DNA of 64,000 nt. It comes from Pseudomonadota bacterium (GTDB lineage: Bacteria; Pseudomonadota; Alphaproteobacteria; Rhizobiales; Aestuariivirgaceae). This document shows, piece after piece, positions 1-9,913 of the stretch. Position numbers and translations under genes: made by a program. The notes under the pieces were generated by a model that saw only the letters and a list, made by a program, of their open reading frames with translations, was not told the origin of the DNA and made no database searches. Each line of letters opens with the position of its first letter. Position 1 is the stretch's first letter. The DNA is taken from the NCBI GenBank assembly GCA_020161855.1, contig JAIUNJ010000004.1, forward strand, positions 62,001 through 126,000. The letters are read 5' to 3'.

Positions 1-591
1 GTATAGCAACACCTTCACGCCTGCTTCAGCAGCAAACTGCCGGAGTGAGCCGTCGCGCAGTTTCGAGGTCAGCACCACGGGCGGGGCAAAGGCATTGGCC
101 AGGCGCAGCAGTTCCTTGTCGTTGGGCGAGATTCGGATCTGTGGAAGGTTGAAGCGGTGCAGGGCGGCCGTATGCAGGTCGATGCCGTAATTTGAGCGCT
201 TCACCACCTCGCGAAAGAAGAGATCGGCCAGAAGGCTCGCAAGCGAACCGTGATCGGAACCCGGGAAGGAGCGATTGAGATCGCGCCGGTCCGGCATGTA
301 GCGGGAATGTGTGAGAAAGCCGTAGCCGTTGACGATGGGAATGGCGAGCAGGGTGCCGGCCATGGTCGTCAGTGACTTGTGGGCAAGCACGCGCCGCACG
401 ATCTCGAGCCCGAGGATCTCATCGCCGTGAACCACGGCAGAGAGGAACAGAACCGGGCCCTTCTCCTTGCCATGAACCACATGCACCGGCAGGCTCATCG
501 GTGTTGCGTTGGCCATGGTTGAGACCTGGAGCTGAACGGTTTCCCGCGTGCCGCTCTCGATCTTGCGGTCGCCGATCTCGAAGGGCTTCAT
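1..591 (-). CDS. Succinylglutamate desuccinylase/aspartoacylase family protein (partial)
   Basis: The first 197 codons are present; the C-terminal part lies beyond the left edge. The frame carries the zinc-carboxypeptidase signatures of the AstE/AspA family: HGDE near residues 55-58, the substrate-binding RDLNRSFPG near 103-111, and GIDLHT around 137-141. H55, E58 and H140 are the expected zinc ligands. Family members hydrolyse N-acyl amino acids. It starts 7 bp after the RimK stop, so it is the third gene of a RimB-like/RimK/AstE-like operon, which suggests its substrate is linked to RimK-type glutamylation rather than to arginine catabolism. That link is inference; the family call is strong. 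Confidence 0.85.
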   Translation of the reverse strand, partial: MKPFEIGDRKIESGTRETVQLQVSTMANATPMSLPVHVVHGKEKGPVLFLSAVVHGDEILGLEIVRRVLAHKSLTTMAGTLLAIPIVNGYGFLTHSRYMPDRRDLNRSFPGSDHGSLASLLADLFFREVVKRSNYGIDLHTAALHRFNLPQIRISPNDKELLRLANAFAPPVVLTSKLRDGSLRQFAAEAGVKVLLY

Positions 592-598
592 GGCCGGT

Positions 599-1504
599 TC
601 AACCTGTGCCCCTGGTATGGGTCCGGCCAGGCTTGGCATTGCGCTCGAGGAATTCGATGATGCTCTTGGCCACGTTCTTGCCGGTCGCCTGCTCGATACC
701 TTCCAGCCCCGGGGAGGAGTTGACCTCCATCACCAATGGCCCGCGCTTGGAGCGCAGCATGTCGACACCGGCGACATTGAGCCCCATGGACCGGGCCGCA
801 CGCAGCGCCGCGGTGCGCTCGGCGGAGGTCAGATCGGTCTTTTCGGCGCTGCCGCCGCGATGCAGATTGGAGCGGAACTCGCCTTCGGGCCCTGCGCGCT
901 CCATGGTGGCTACGATCTTGCGCCCCACCACGAAGGCGCGGATGTCGTGGCCTTCCGATTCCTTGATGAACTCCTGCACCAAAATGTTGATGTCGGCGCC
1001 ATGGAAGGCTTCGATCACCGACTTGGCTGACTTGTGGGTTTCGCCCAGCACCACGCCGATCCCCTGCGTGCCCTCGAGAAGCTTGATCACCACTGGCGCG
1101 CCGCCCACCATCTCGATGATATCGTCGCTGCGGCCGGTATTGTTGGCAAAGGCCGTGACGGGAAGGCCAACGCCATCTCGGGCAAGAAGTTGCAGCGAGC
1201 GCAGCTTGTCACGGCTGCGGCCGATCGCCACCGATTCATTGAGTGGATAGACGCCCATCATCTCGAATTGCCGCAGCACGGCCATGCCATAGAAGGTGTG
1301 CGAGGCGGCGATGCGCGGGATGACCGCATCAAAGCCCTGCAGCTTCTCGCCCATGTAGCGAATCTCGGGCTTGCGCGAGGTGATGTTCATGTAGCAGCGC
1401 AGATAGTCGATGGGCACAATCTCATGCCCGCGGGCGATGGCCACCTCCATGATGCGCTGGTGCGAGTAGAGCTTCGGGTTGCGGGTGAGGAGGGCAATTC
1501 TCAT
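599..1504 (-). CDS. rimK: RimK family alpha-L-glutamate ligase
   Basis: This 301-residue ATP-grasp ligase has the usual RimK length. The C-terminal half shows the ATP-grasp metal site [12 protein letters not shown], and the middle has the glycine-rich lid [10 protein letters not shown]. RimK in other bacteria adds glutamate residues to the C-terminus of ribosomal protein S6 or makes poly-alpha-glutamate, using ATP. The start overlaps the stop of the upstream RimB-like gene by 4 bp, indicating translational coupling. Which protein is modified here cannot be read from the sequence; relatives such as LysX-type ligases use other targets. Confidence 0.92.
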   Translation of the reverse strand: MRIALLTRNPKLYSHQRIMEVAIARGHEIVPIDYLRCYMNITSRKPEIRYMGEKLQGFDAVIPRIAASHTFYGMAVLRQFEMMGVYPLNESVAIGRSRDKLRSLQLLARDGVGLPVTAFANNTGRSDDIIEMVGGAPVVIKLLEGTQGIGVVLGETHKSAKSVIEAFHGADINILVQEFIKESEGHDIRAFVVGRKIVATMERAGPEGEFRSNLHRGGSAEKTDLTSAERTAALRAARSMGLNVAGVDMLRSKRGPLVMEVNSSPGLEGIEQATGKNVAKSIIEFLERNAKPGRTHTRGTG

Positions 1505-1947
1505 GTCAGGGCTTTGGTCTTGCGGCTGAGGACGAAGGTGCGCGCCGGATTGACGAGGAAATGGTCCTTAATTGTGTTCCTGCCGAGCAGCATCGCCACC
1601 CCCATGTCCTTGCGGTCGGTGAGGGTGATTTCGGCCCGGATCGGTTTCCCGCCGATCAGGATGACAGCCTCGATGACAGGCCGCTCCTCGCTCTGGCCAT
1701 TCGAGCTCTTCACGCGCTTGAGGGACAGAAGCGGTGCCTTGTGGCGGATGGCCTTGCCATGGCTGCGCACTGCGAAACTCACGGACTTGCCTGAGACCTT
1801 GATATTGTCGGCATGAAGGGCCGCCGAGCGCGCTCCGGTGTCGATCTTGGCCACGATCGGGCCGATACCGAAGCGCGGCAGCATAACATACTCCTTCCAG
1901 CCGACCTGCGGCGTGAAGAAGGATGTCGGGCGTCTGGCAATGGGCAT
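1501..1947 (-). CDS. RimB-like retropepsin-type protease (ATP-dependent zinc protease family, PF05618)
   Basis: This 148-residue protein opens with the [10 protein letters not shown] segment of the family and has a retropepsin-like DTGA site at about residues 36-39, followed by RSAALHA. PF05618 proteins are commonly encoded beside RimK; in Pseudomonas the equivalent protein is RimB. Despite the name, the fold is a single-domain aspartic-protease type. I place the start at the ATG at 1947; a TTG at 1983 would add 12 residues and leave only 5 bp to the upstream alcohol dehydrogenase gene. The role in processing or trimming glutamylated targets is inferred from context. Confidence 0.85.
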   Translation of the reverse strand: MPIARRPTSFFTPQVGWKEYVMLPRFGIGPIVAKIDTGARSAALHADNIKVSGKSVSFAVRSHGKAIRHKAPLLSLKRVKSSNGQSEERPVIEAVILIGGKPIRAEITLTDRKDMGVAMLLGRNTIKDHFLVNPARTFVLSRKTKALT

Positions 1948-1988
1948 GGCTGCAGCAATACAACAGGGGCGGGCTTGCGCCAAACCTC

Positions 1989-3029
1989 TCAGAAACGCGT
2001 CACCACAGCAATCCCCGCGCCCTTGAAGCTGTTCATGTCGGCGAGGAGGGCCGGCACGGCATCGAGTGTCGTTTCCTGCCCGATCAGCTTCTGTGGCTGA
2101 AGCTGCCCGCGCGCGATCATCCGCATCATCTCGCCATAGCGGTGGGCCTGCATGCCGTGGCTGCCGAGGATTTCCAGTTCAAAGGCAATGATGCGGTCCA
2201 TGGGCAGCGGCGCCCTTGCATGGTCCCCGAGCATCAGGCCGATCTGCACATGCCGTCCGCGCCGCCGCAGGCAGCGCACCGAATTCATTGCCGTCACCGG
2301 ACTACCCAGCGCATCGATGGAGAGATGGGCTCCGCCATCGCTGATATCGCGGATCGCCTGCACCACCTTGCTGCCGCCTGAGGCATTGACGGTCGCTGCA
2401 GCACCGAAAGCGCGTGCCAGTACCAGTTTCTCTTCCGTCATGTCGACGGCGATCACCTGTGCCCCCATGGCTGAAGCGATCATGATGGCGGAAAGCCCCA
2501 CGCCGCCGCAGCCATGCACGGCCACCCATTCACCGGGACTGGCCCGCCCCTGATCAACGACGGCCCGGAAGGATGTGACGAAGCGGCATCCGAGGCTTGC
2601 CGCTGTCGCGAAATCCATGGCCTCCGGCAGGCGCACCAGATTGCCATCGGCAAAATCAAGCGCCACATACTCGGCGAAGGAGCCCCAGGCAGTGAAACCG
2701 GGCTGGAATTGCCGCTCGCAGACCTGCTGGTTGCCGGTCTGGCATTCATGGCAATGCCCGCAACCGGAGACGAAAGGAACGGTCACGCGCTCCCCCACCC
2801 TGAAATTCCGGATGTCGTGGCCCACAGCCACGATGGTGCCGGCCAGTTCGTGGCCGGGAACATGCGGCAGCTTGATATCCGGATCATGTCCCATCCACCC
2901 ATGCCAGTCGCTGCGGCACAGTCCGGTGGCCTCGACCTTTACGACCACGCCACCAGGCGAGGGCGTGGGATCGGGCAGCGCCGTCACCACTGGCATCTGC
3001 TGGAACTGTTCGTAGTAGACGGCGCGCAT
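1989..3029 (-). CDS. Zinc-dependent alcohol dehydrogenase family protein
   Basis: This 346-residue medium-chain dehydrogenase has catalytic-zinc ligands C38 and H60-E61 (GHE) and a structural-zinc lobe with C90, C93, C96 and C104 in canonical spacing. The Rossmann motif GCGGVGLS lies near residue 175. It should interconvert an alcohol and an aldehyde or ketone with NAD(P). It begins only 4 bp after the TPP-enzyme gene, so the two are probably co-transcribed, and an aldehyde made by the decarboxylase is a reasonable substrate. The exact substrate is not evident. Confidence 0.9.
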   Translation of the reverse strand: MRAVYYEQFQQMPVVTALPDPTPSPGGVVVKVEATGLCRSDWHGWMGHDPDIKLPHVPGHELAGTIVAVGHDIRNFRVGERVTVPFVSGCGHCHECQTGNQQVCERQFQPGFTAWGSFAEYVALDFADGNLVRLPEAMDFATAASLGCRFVTSFRAVVDQGRASPGEWVAVHGCGGVGLSAIMIASAMGAQVIAVDMTEEKLVLARAFGAAATVNASGGSKVVQAIRDISDGGAHLSIDALGSPVTAMNSVRCLRRRGRHVQIGLMLGDHARAPLPMDRIIAFELEILGSHGMQAHRYGEMMRMIARGQLQPQKLIGQETTLDAVPALLADMNSFKGAGIAVVTRF

Positions 3030-3033
3030 CGTT

Positions 3034-4602
3034 TCAGATCTCCAGCTCGATGAGGAAGGGCCCGTCCCGCCGGAAGGACTGCTGCATCAGGGCGCCGCAA
3101 TCCTCCAGTGTGGAGGCCTTGGCCGCCTCCACGCCCATGCCGTTGGCGAGCTTCACCCAGTCGAGATCGGGGTTGCCGAGGTCGAGCATGTTCATCGCCG
3201 TCGGCCCCGGATTTGCGCCCACGCTGGCATATTCACCGATGAGGATCTGGTATTTGCGGTTGGAGAGAATGACGGTGGTCACCGGCAGGCGCTCGCGCGC
3301 CTGCGTCCACAGCGCCTGCAGTGTGTACATGGCGGATCCGTCGGCCTGCGGGTTGATCACGCGCCGCCCCGCTCCCGCAACGGCAGCGCCGGTGGCGCAA
3401 GGCGGGCCATAGCCAATGGCGCCGCCCGTGACCATCAGCCAGTCATGCGGGGGTGCCGTATGGCTCTGCTGGTAGAAGAGGCCGCCGAAGGTGATCGATT
3501 CATCGGCGATGATCGCGCCTTCGGGCATGATCGCAGCAAGAAGCTGTCCGAAAGCCTCTGAGTTCGGAATACCCTTCGGCATGTCCGGGCGTGGGCCACC
3601 TTTGATTGCCGCCTGTGCGGGTGCGCCGAGTTCATCGGCGAGCAGGCGCAAGGCTTCTTCGGCATCTTGTCCCGGCAGGCTGATGGTGGTCACGCCGGCA
3701 TTATCCGGTGCGTGGAAGCTCGGAACACCTGGATAGGCGAAGAAGCCGGTGGGTTTGCGCGATCCGGCGCAGATGAAATGTTCCACATCCTTCAGCATGT
3801 CGATGGCCAGCGGCGCGGGGTAGGGCACACGCAGGATGGGCAGCCGCCCAGCGCCACGCTGATGCAGGCCGTTGATCGATTCCGCCATCACGCGGCAGTT
3901 TGTCTTCTCCTGGATGCGTGCCACTTGCTGCTGCGGCTCATGCCGCAGGGCATTGTCGCCGAGAAGGATCAGCACATTGCTCTTTGTACGGAGGATATCT
4001 GCAGCTTTGCGGATCGTATCCGTATCGATGGGCGCTGGCCCCTCCACCGGAAGGCGTGCTGCCACCGTGCCGCCTCCATCCCATGAGGCATTGGAGGGCA
4101 GAATGAGCGTCGCCACCTGGCCGGGCTCCGTGCGTGCGGCGCGTACCGCTTCCGCTCCATCCCGGCCCACATCCGCCGCCTTGCTGCTGGTTCTGACCCA
4201 ATGGGAGACGGTTTCCGCCGCCTTCACCGTGTCCATCGCAAGCGGCGGGCTGAAGGGCGCGTGATAGGTGGCCTGGTCACCGACGATATTGACGATGGGC
4301 GAGCGCGCCTTCTTTGCATTGTGAAGGTTGGCAAGACCATTGGCCAGGCCGGGACCGCAATGCAGCAGTGTGACGGCGGGATCGCGCGCGATGCGGCCGT
4401 AGCCATCGGCCATGCCGGTCACTACATTTTCCTGCATGCCCGGAATGCAGCGCAGGCCCGGGATGCGATCGAGGGCGGCAACGAAATGCATTTCGCTTGT
4501 GCCGGGATTGGCGAAGCAGACCTTGAGGCCGTTGCCGATCAGGGTTTGGACGAGGCTTTCAGCCCCATTCAGTTCTGGTTTGGATGAAGACGATGAAGAC
4601 AT
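3034..4602 (-). CDS. Thiamine-pyrophosphate-dependent enzyme, acetolactate synthase/benzoylformate decarboxylase-like
   Basis: This 522-residue protein has the three-domain TPP-enzyme layout. The N-terminal PYR domain carries the catalytic glutamate in NPGTSEMHF (E37), and the C-terminal PP domain has the diphosphate/Mg site ADGSAMYT followed by an asparagine about 30 residues on. Databases usually label such proteins acetolactate synthase large subunit, but there is no small subunit here. The gene next to it encodes an alcohol dehydrogenase, which fits a 2-oxoacid decarboxylase better. The N-terminus has a run of six serines. There is a 108-bp gap from the prpE gene upstream, which could hold a separate promoter. 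Confidence 0.82.
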   Translation of the reverse strand: MSSSSSSKPELNGAESLVQTLIGNGLKVCFANPGTSEMHFVAALDRIPGLRCIPGMQENVVTGMADGYGRIARDPAVTLLHCGPGLANGLANLHNAKKARSPIVNIVGDQATYHAPFSPPLAMDTVKAAETVSHWVRTSSKAADVGRDGAEAVRAARTEPGQVATLILPSNASWDGGGTVAARLPVEGPAPIDTDTIRKAADILRTKSNVLILLGDNALRHEPQQQVARIQEKTNCRVMAESINGLHQRGAGRLPILRVPYPAPLAIDMLKDVEHFICAGSRKPTGFFAYPGVPSFHAPDNAGVTTISLPGQDAEEALRLLADELGAPAQAAIKGGPRPDMPKGIPNSEAFGQLLAAIMPEGAIIADESITFGGLFYQQSHTAPPHDWLMVTGGAIGYGPPCATGAAVAGAGRRVINPQADGSAMYTLQALWTQARERLPVTTVILSNRKYQILIGEYASVGANPGPTAMNMLDLGNPDLDWVKLANGMGVEAAKASTLEDCGALMQQSFRRDGPFLIELEI

Positions 4603-4710
4603 GGCGCCGGTTTGGTCGGTCTCGCCGCGAATGACAAGAGCCAGCCGGATGGTCTTTCGGAAGCCACGGCACAGGCCGAAACGGCGGCGCTGCCTTCAGA
4701 TATACCCGCT

Positions 4711-6600
4711 TCACGCCCCGATGCCGTGCGCCTTCATGGCTTCGGCGATCTCGCCAAGTATGGCAGGATCGTCAATCGTTGCCGGCATCTTGAAATCCTC
4801 CTTGTCGGCCATCTTGCGCATGGTGCCGCGCAGAATCTTGCCCGAGCGCGTCTTGGGCAGGCGCTTGATCGTGATCACCGTCTTGAGGGCAGCCACGGCG
4901 CCGATCTTTTCGCGCACAAGCTTCACGCATTCCTTCTCGACATCGGAAGGGAGTTTGCTGACGCCAGCCTTGAGCACGATGAAGCCGAGCGGCAGTTGCC
5001 CTTTCACCTCGTCGGCAATGCCGAGTACAGCACATTCCGCGACACTCTGGTGCGCCGCGAGGATTTCCTCCATGGCGCCGGTGGAAAGGCGATGCCCGGC
5101 GACGTTGATGATGTCGTCGGTGCGCGACATGATGTAGAGATAGCCGTCGTCATCGATGTAGCCCGCATCCGCCGTTTCATAGTAGCCGGGGAAGTGCGAG
5201 AGATAGGACTGACGGAAGCGCTCATCCGCATTCCAAAGCGTCGGCAGGCAGGACGGCGGCAGCGGTAGTTTCACGCAGATCGCCCCCAATATACCCGGCC
5301 TTACCTCATGCCCGCCCTCGTCGAGCACATGGATTTCATAGCCCGGCATCGCCACAGTCGGGGAGCCATGCTTCACCGGCAATTTGCCGAGCCCGAGCGG
5401 ATTGGCAGCAATCGACCAGCCCGTCTCGGTCTGCCACCAGTGATCGATCACCGGCACATGCAGATGATTTTCTGCCCACTTCACCGTATCCGGATCGGCG
5501 CGCTCGCCCGCCAGGAAAAGTGCCTTGAAGGCGGACAAGTCATACTTGCCGATCAACTGTCCTTCCGGGTCTTCCTTCTTGATGGCGCGGAACGCCGTCG
5601 GCGCGGTGAAAAGCGCCTTCACCTTGTAGTCGCTGATCACTCGCCAGAAAGCCCCGGCATCAGGCGTGCCCACGGGTTTGCCCTCGAACATCACGGTCGT
5701 GGCCCCCGTCAGCAGCGGCGCATAGACGATATAGGAGTGGCCCACGACCCAACCCACATCCGATGCCGACCAGAACACGTCACCGGGGCCGATGTCGTAG
5801 ATTGCCTCCATGGACCAGCGCAGCGCCACCATGTGTCCGCCATTGTCACGGACGACGCCCTTGGGCTGTCCGGTGGTGCCTGAGGTATAGAGGATGTAGA
5901 GGGGATCGGTGGCTGCCACGGCCACGCAGTCGGCCCTGCGCCTCTGCGCCGTCACCGCGCTGTCCCAGTCAACATCGCTACCACCAAGCGCGGCCGTGAC
6001 TTCCGGGCGCTGGAACAGCAACACCTTGTCCGGCTTGTGCGGCGAAAGCTCAATGGCCTCATCGACCAGCGGCTTGTAGGCGATGGTACGTCCCGGCTCG
6101 AGGCCGCAGGAGGCGGTGAGGATGAGCCTGGGTTTGGCGTCACTGATGCGGGTGGCCAGTTCGGCCGGCGCGAAGCCGCCGAAGACCACGGAATGAATGG
6201 CACCAATACGCGCACAGGCCAGCATGGCGAACAGCGCCTGCGGGATCATCGGCATGTAGATGATGATGCGGTCGCCCTTAACCGCTCCAAGATCCTGCAG
6301 GACGGCGCCAAGCCGCGCTACCTCATCCTGAAGGGCGGCGTAGGTGAAGCGGGCCTTGGTTCCCGTCATGGCGCTGTCGAAGATAAGTGCGGTGCGCTCG
6401 CCCTGGCCCGCCGCCACATGCCGGTCGATGGCGTTCCAGCAGGTGTTGCAGGTGGCCCCCACGAACCAGCGGTCGAGCCCGTCCACCTTGGCCTGCACAC
6501 TGTCCCAGGGGCTGATCCAGTCGATCTGGCCCGCGGCGGTGGCCCAGAAGCCATGCGGGTCGGCCTTCCAGCGGGCATAGGTCTCGGCATAGCGGCTCAT
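4711..6600 (-). CDS. prpE: Propionate--CoA ligase (propionyl-CoA synthetase)
   Basis: This 629-residue acyl-CoA synthetase belongs to the Acs/PrpE family. It has the AMP-binding core LYTSGTTGQPKGVV around residue 240 and the C-terminal catalytic lysine motif PKTRSGKILR, the usual acetylation site. The N-terminal segment beginning SRYAETYARWKADP matches PrpE-type proteins better than AcsA. It activates propionate (or acetate) to the CoA thioester using ATP. It is divergent from another acyl-CoA synthetase gene, with 176 bp between the starts. Strict substrate choice between propionate and related short acids cannot be settled by eye. Confidence 0.88.
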   Translation of the reverse strand: MSRYAETYARWKADPHGFWATAAGQIDWISPWDSVQAKVDGLDRWFVGATCNTCWNAIDRHVAAGQGERTALIFDSAMTGTKARFTYAALQDEVARLGAVLQDLGAVKGDRIIIYMPMIPQALFAMLACARIGAIHSVVFGGFAPAELATRISDAKPRLILTASCGLEPGRTIAYKPLVDEAIELSPHKPDKVLLFQRPEVTAALGGSDVDWDSAVTAQRRRADCVAVAATDPLYILYTSGTTGQPKGVVRDNGGHMVALRWSMEAIYDIGPGDVFWSASDVGWVVGHSYIVYAPLLTGATTVMFEGKPVGTPDAGAFWRVISDYKVKALFTAPTAFRAIKKEDPEGQLIGKYDLSAFKALFLAGERADPDTVKWAENHLHVPVIDHWWQTETGWSIAANPLGLGKLPVKHGSPTVAMPGYEIHVLDEGGHEVRPGILGAICVKLPLPPSCLPTLWNADERFRQSYLSHFPGYYETADAGYIDDDGYLYIMSRTDDIINVAGHRLSTGAMEEILAAHQSVAECAVLGIADEVKGQLPLGFIVLKAGVSKLPSDVEKECVKLVREKIGAVAALKTVITIKRLPKTRSGKILRGTMRKMADKEDFKMPATIDDPAILGEIAEAMKAHGIGA

Positions 6601-6776
6601 GGCGCATCCTCCCGTTTCTTGGCCGCCATTTCGCGCTTTGACCGGGCCCGATCAAGGGCCGGAGGCCTAGGCTTTGGTTGAATGCGATTGAAAGCCGCGT
6701 GCATGTGCCGTGGCAACGAGGGTCTTGCTGCCGCGCAACAGGTGATGGAATAAGATGCTCTCCGAAAGGCCCTTAC

Positions 6777-8396
6777 ATGTCAGCCTATGATCAAGACCTC
6801 GACAAGAATCCCGCCAACTACCAGCCCTTGACGCCGCTCTCCTTCCTGTTGCGCTCAGCCGAGGTCTATCCTGCGCAGACCGCGATCATTCACGGCAAGA
6901 GCCGCGTCTCCTACCGGGATTTCTATGCCCGCTGCCGCAAGCTGGGCTCAGCTCTGGCAAAGCGTGGCATCGGCAAGGGCGACACTGTTTCCGTGCTGCT
7001 GGCCAACACGCCGGCCATGCTGGAGTGTCACTACGGCGTGCCCATGACCAAGGGCGTTCTCAATACGCTGAATACCAGGCTCGATGCTGCAACCATCGCC
7101 TTTTCGCTTGACCATGCAGAAGCGAAAATTTTCATCGTGGACAAGGAGTTTTCGAAACTGGCCCGCGAGGCACTGGCGCTCTGCACCGTGAAGCCGCTGG
7201 TCATCGACTATGTTGATCCGGAATTTGAGGTCGAAGGATCGAAGGTCGGCACTCAGGACTACGAAACCGTTCTGCAGTCGGGCGATCCTGCCTACACATG
7301 GCACTGGCCTGACGATGAATGGGATGCGATCTCGCTCAACTATACTTCAGGCACCACCGGCAATCCCAAGGGCGTTGTCTATCACCACCGCGGCGCCGCC
7401 CTGCTGGCCCAGGGCAATGTGCTCACTGCCTCAGTGCCGAAACATGCCGTCTATCTCTGGACCTTGCCGATGTTTCACTGCAACGGCTGGTGCTTCCCCT
7501 GGTCCATGTCGGTCATCGGCGGCACCCATGTGACCCTGCGCTGGGTACGTTCCAAGGCAATCTGGGCGGCGCTGCACGAGCACAAGGTCACGCATCTCTG
7601 CGGTGCGCCCATCGTCATGTCCACGATCCTCAATGCCCCGGCGGAGGAAAAACGCCCGCTTACGCAAACCGTGGAGTTCTTCACTGCGGCTGCCCCGCCA
7701 CCCGAGGCCGTGCTGGCGGCCATGGCTGACGCCGGCTTCAACGTCACCCATCTCTATGGCCTCACGGAAACCTATGGCCCCGCTGTCGTCAATGACTGGA
7801 AGGCTGAATGGGACAAGCTCGACGGCCCGGCGCGTGCTGCGAAGAAGGCGCGGCAGGGTGTCCGCTATCATGCCCTTGAGGATCTGACCGTCATGGATCC
7901 GGAAACCATGGAGCGTGTTCCGGCCGACGGCGAGACCATGGGTGAAGTCATGTTCCGCGGCAATGTGGTCATGAAAGGTTATCTCAAGAATCCGAAGGCG
8001 TCTGCCGAAGCCTTCAGGGGCGGCTGGTTCCATTCGGGCGACCTCGGCGTACTGCATGCGGACGGCTACATCCAGCTCAAGGACCGCTCCAAGGACATCA
8101 TCATCTCGGGCGGCGAGAACATTTCATCGATTGAGGTGGAGGACGCCCTTTACAAGCATCCGGCCGTGCAGGCGGCAGGTGTGGTGGCAAAGCCCGATGA
8201 GAAATGGGGTGAGACGCCCTGCGCCTTCATCGAACTGAAGCCGGGCAAGACCGCAACCATGGAGGAGATCATCGCCTGGTGCCGCACCAAGCTCGCGCAC
8301 TACAAGGTGCCGCACCATGTGATCTTCACTGAGATTCCGAAAACCAGCACCGGCAAGATCCAGAAGTTCAAACTCCGCGATCTGGCGAAGAAATAG
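6777..8396 (+). CDS. Acyl-CoA synthetase (AMP-forming), medium/short-chain type
   Basis: This 539-residue adenylate-forming ligase has LNYTSGTTGNPKGVVYHH near residue 185 and the C-terminal lysine motif PKTSTGKIQKFKLRD. The opening segment and overall length resemble the large family that includes DmdB (3-methylmercaptopropionyl-CoA ligase) and plant-type fatty acyl-CoA ligases. The frame is open upstream to 6678, but I choose the ATG at 6777, which has a GAAAGG element a few bases upstream and gives the family's normal N-terminus. The gene stops 2 bp before the convergent rnhA. The substrate is probably a short or medium acyl chain. Confidence 0.88.
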   Translation: MSAYDQDLDKNPANYQPLTPLSFLLRSAEVYPAQTAIIHGKSRVSYRDFYARCRKLGSALAKRGIGKGDTVSVLLANTPAMLECHYGVPMTKGVLNTLNTRLDAATIAFSLDHAEAKIFIVDKEFSKLAREALALCTVKPLVIDYVDPEFEVEGSKVGTQDYETVLQSGDPAYTWHWPDDEWDAISLNYTSGTTGNPKGVVYHHRGAALLAQGNVLTASVPKHAVYLWTLPMFHCNGWCFPWSMSVIGGTHVTLRWVRSKAIWAALHEHKVTHLCGAPIVMSTILNAPAEEKRPLTQTVEFFTAAAPPPEAVLAAMADAGFNVTHLYGLTETYGPAVVNDWKAEWDKLDGPARAAKKARQGVRYHALEDLTVMDPETMERVPADGETMGEVMFRGNVVMKGYLKNPKASAEAFRGGWFHSGDLGVLHADGYIQLKDRSKDIIISGGENISSIEVEDALYKHPAVQAAGVVAKPDEKWGETPCAFIELKPGKTATMEEIIAWCRTKLAHYKVPHHVIFTEIPKTSTGKIQKFKLRDLAKK

Positions 8397-8398
8397 CC

Positions 8399-8842
8399 TC
8401 AGCCCCTCGCTTCAGCCACGCCCATCCGCGCCAGTTCGTCGGCCCGTTCATTGTCGGGGTTGCCGTCATGGCCCTTGACCCAATGCCATGAAATCTCGTG
8501 GCGCTTGATGGCCTCGTCGAGAGCCTGCCACAGTTCGGCATTCTTCACCGGCTTCTTGTCGGCGGTTTTCCAGCCGTTCCGCTTCCAGCCGTGAATCCAC
8601 TTGGTGATGCCGTCCTTCACATATTGCGAGTCGACATGCATCTCGACACTACAGGGCCGCTTCAGTGCGTTGAGCGCCTCGATGGCGGCCCGCAGCTCCA
8701 TGCGGTTGTTGGTGCTGGCCGCCTCGCCGCCATGCAGTTCCTTGCGCGTGCCGTTGTAGTCGAGGATGGCGCCCCAGCCGCCGGGGCCGGGATTGCCGGA
8801 ACAGGCCCCGTCCGTATGAATCACAACCTTGCCGCCGCTCAT
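8399..8842 (-). CDS. rnhA: Ribonuclease HI
   Basis: This 147-residue protein has the RNase H fold and all four acidic catalytic residues: D in [15 protein letters not shown] near residue 10, E in NNRMELRAA near 48, D in VDSQYV near 70 and D in DNERADELA near 131. It removes RNA from RNA-DNA hybrids such as primers and R-loops. Its start overlaps the ispH stop by 4 bp, so the pair is probably co-transcribed; this ispH-rnhA neighbourhood is common in alphaproteobacteria. Confidence 0.97.
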   Translation of the reverse strand: MSGGKVVIHTDGACSGNPGPGGWGAILDYNGTRKELHGGEAASTNNRMELRAAIEALNALKRPCSVEMHVDSQYVKDGITKWIHGWKRNGWKTADKKPVKNAELWQALDEAIKRHEISWHWVKGHDGNPDNERADELARMGVAEARG

Positions 8843-9807
8843 GCCGCAGGTTTGCTTTCGCGCAGTTCGCGCGGCAGCTTGAAGGAGACATTCTCCTCGC
8901 GCAGCGTCACCTTCTCGACGGTCACATCGTAGTGGCTGCGGAAGGCATCGATGATCTCGTTGACCAGCACTTCGGGAGCCGAAGCGCCTGCCGTCAATCC
9001 GACGGTCTTGAGGTCCTGCAACTCCTGCCAGTGGAGATCGCTGGCGCGCTGCACGAGAAGTCCCCGCGGGCAGCCGTTCTTTTCGCCCACTTCCACGAGA
9101 CGCTTGGAGTTTGACGAGTTGGGGGCGCCCACCACCAGCAGCAGATCGAGATCCCGGGCGATGGACTTTACCGCTTCCTGACGGTTGGTTGTAGCATAGC
9201 AGATGTCTTCCTTCACCGGCCCACGGATCAGCGGGAAACGGCGGCGCAGCACGGCGATGACGTCCGACGTGTCATCGACTGACAGTGTTGTCTGCGTGAT
9301 ATAGGCCAGCCGGGCGGGGTCGCGCACGGCAAGCCGCTCTGCGTCCCCGGCAGTCTCGATCAGGACGACGGCCCCCTGCGGCAGTTGCCCCATGGTGCCG
9401 ATCACTTCCGGATGGCCGGCATGGCCGATCAGGATGATCTCCAGTCCCTCGTCGAAATGCCGCTGCGCTTCCAGATGAACCTTGGTGACAAGCGGGCAGG
9501 TGGCATCAAGCTGGAAGAGCTTGCGGCGCTGCGCTTCGCCCGGAACAGCCTTGGGCACGCCATGGGCCGAGAAGATCACCGGATGGTCGCCCTGTGGAAT
9601 TTCGTCCAGTTCCTTGACGAAGATGGCACCCTTCGCCTTCAAGCCGTCCACGACATATTTGTTGTGCACGATTTCATGGCGCACATAAACGGGCGCTCCG
9701 TAAACCTCGAGGGCGCGCTCCACGATGTCGATGGCCCGCACCACACCGGCGCAAAAGCCGCGGGGGGCGGCCAGCAGAATCTTGAGCGGCGGCTTCTGGG
9801 GTGTCAT
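8839..9807 (-). CDS. ispH: 4-hydroxy-3-methylbut-2-enyl diphosphate reductase
   Basis: This 322-residue enzyme catalyses the last step of the MEP isoprenoid pathway, making IPP and DMAPP. The three cysteines that hold the iron-sulfur cluster are visible in [24 protein letters not shown] and [12 protein letters not shown], and the conserved SSNSKRLVE lies in the C-terminal third. I use the ATG at 9807 because it directly precedes the conserved [14 protein letters not shown] start; an upstream ATG at 9843 would add 12 unusual residues. It is divergent from the enolase-superfamily gene starting at 9914. Confidence 0.96.
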   Translation of the reverse strand: MTPQKPPLKILLAAPRGFCAGVVRAIDIVERALEVYGAPVYVRHEIVHNKYVVDGLKAKGAIFVKELDEIPQGDHPVIFSAHGVPKAVPGEAQRRKLFQLDATCPLVTKVHLEAQRHFDEGLEIILIGHAGHPEVIGTMGQLPQGAVVLIETAGDAERLAVRDPARLAYITQTTLSVDDTSDVIAVLRRRFPLIRGPVKEDICYATTNRQEAVKSIARDLDLLLVVGAPNSSNSKRLVEVGEKNGCPRGLLVQRASDLHWQELQDLKTVGLTAGASAPEVLVNEIIDAFRSHYDVTVEKVTLREENVSFKLPRELRESKPAA

Positions 9808-9913
9808 GGCGCATGAGATGGCCGCATGGGGCCTTGCTGTCAAGTTTCAGCCCGGTTGTCACATCGCTGTCACTTCTGGCATGGACGGGAACATATCTGC
9901 CCGGGAAACAGCC

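Noticed and set aside
9844-9913. Direct repeat TGTCAC-N5-TGTCAC before the enolase-superfamily gene
   Set aside because: It is a possible regulator site, but two short copies are too little to claim one.
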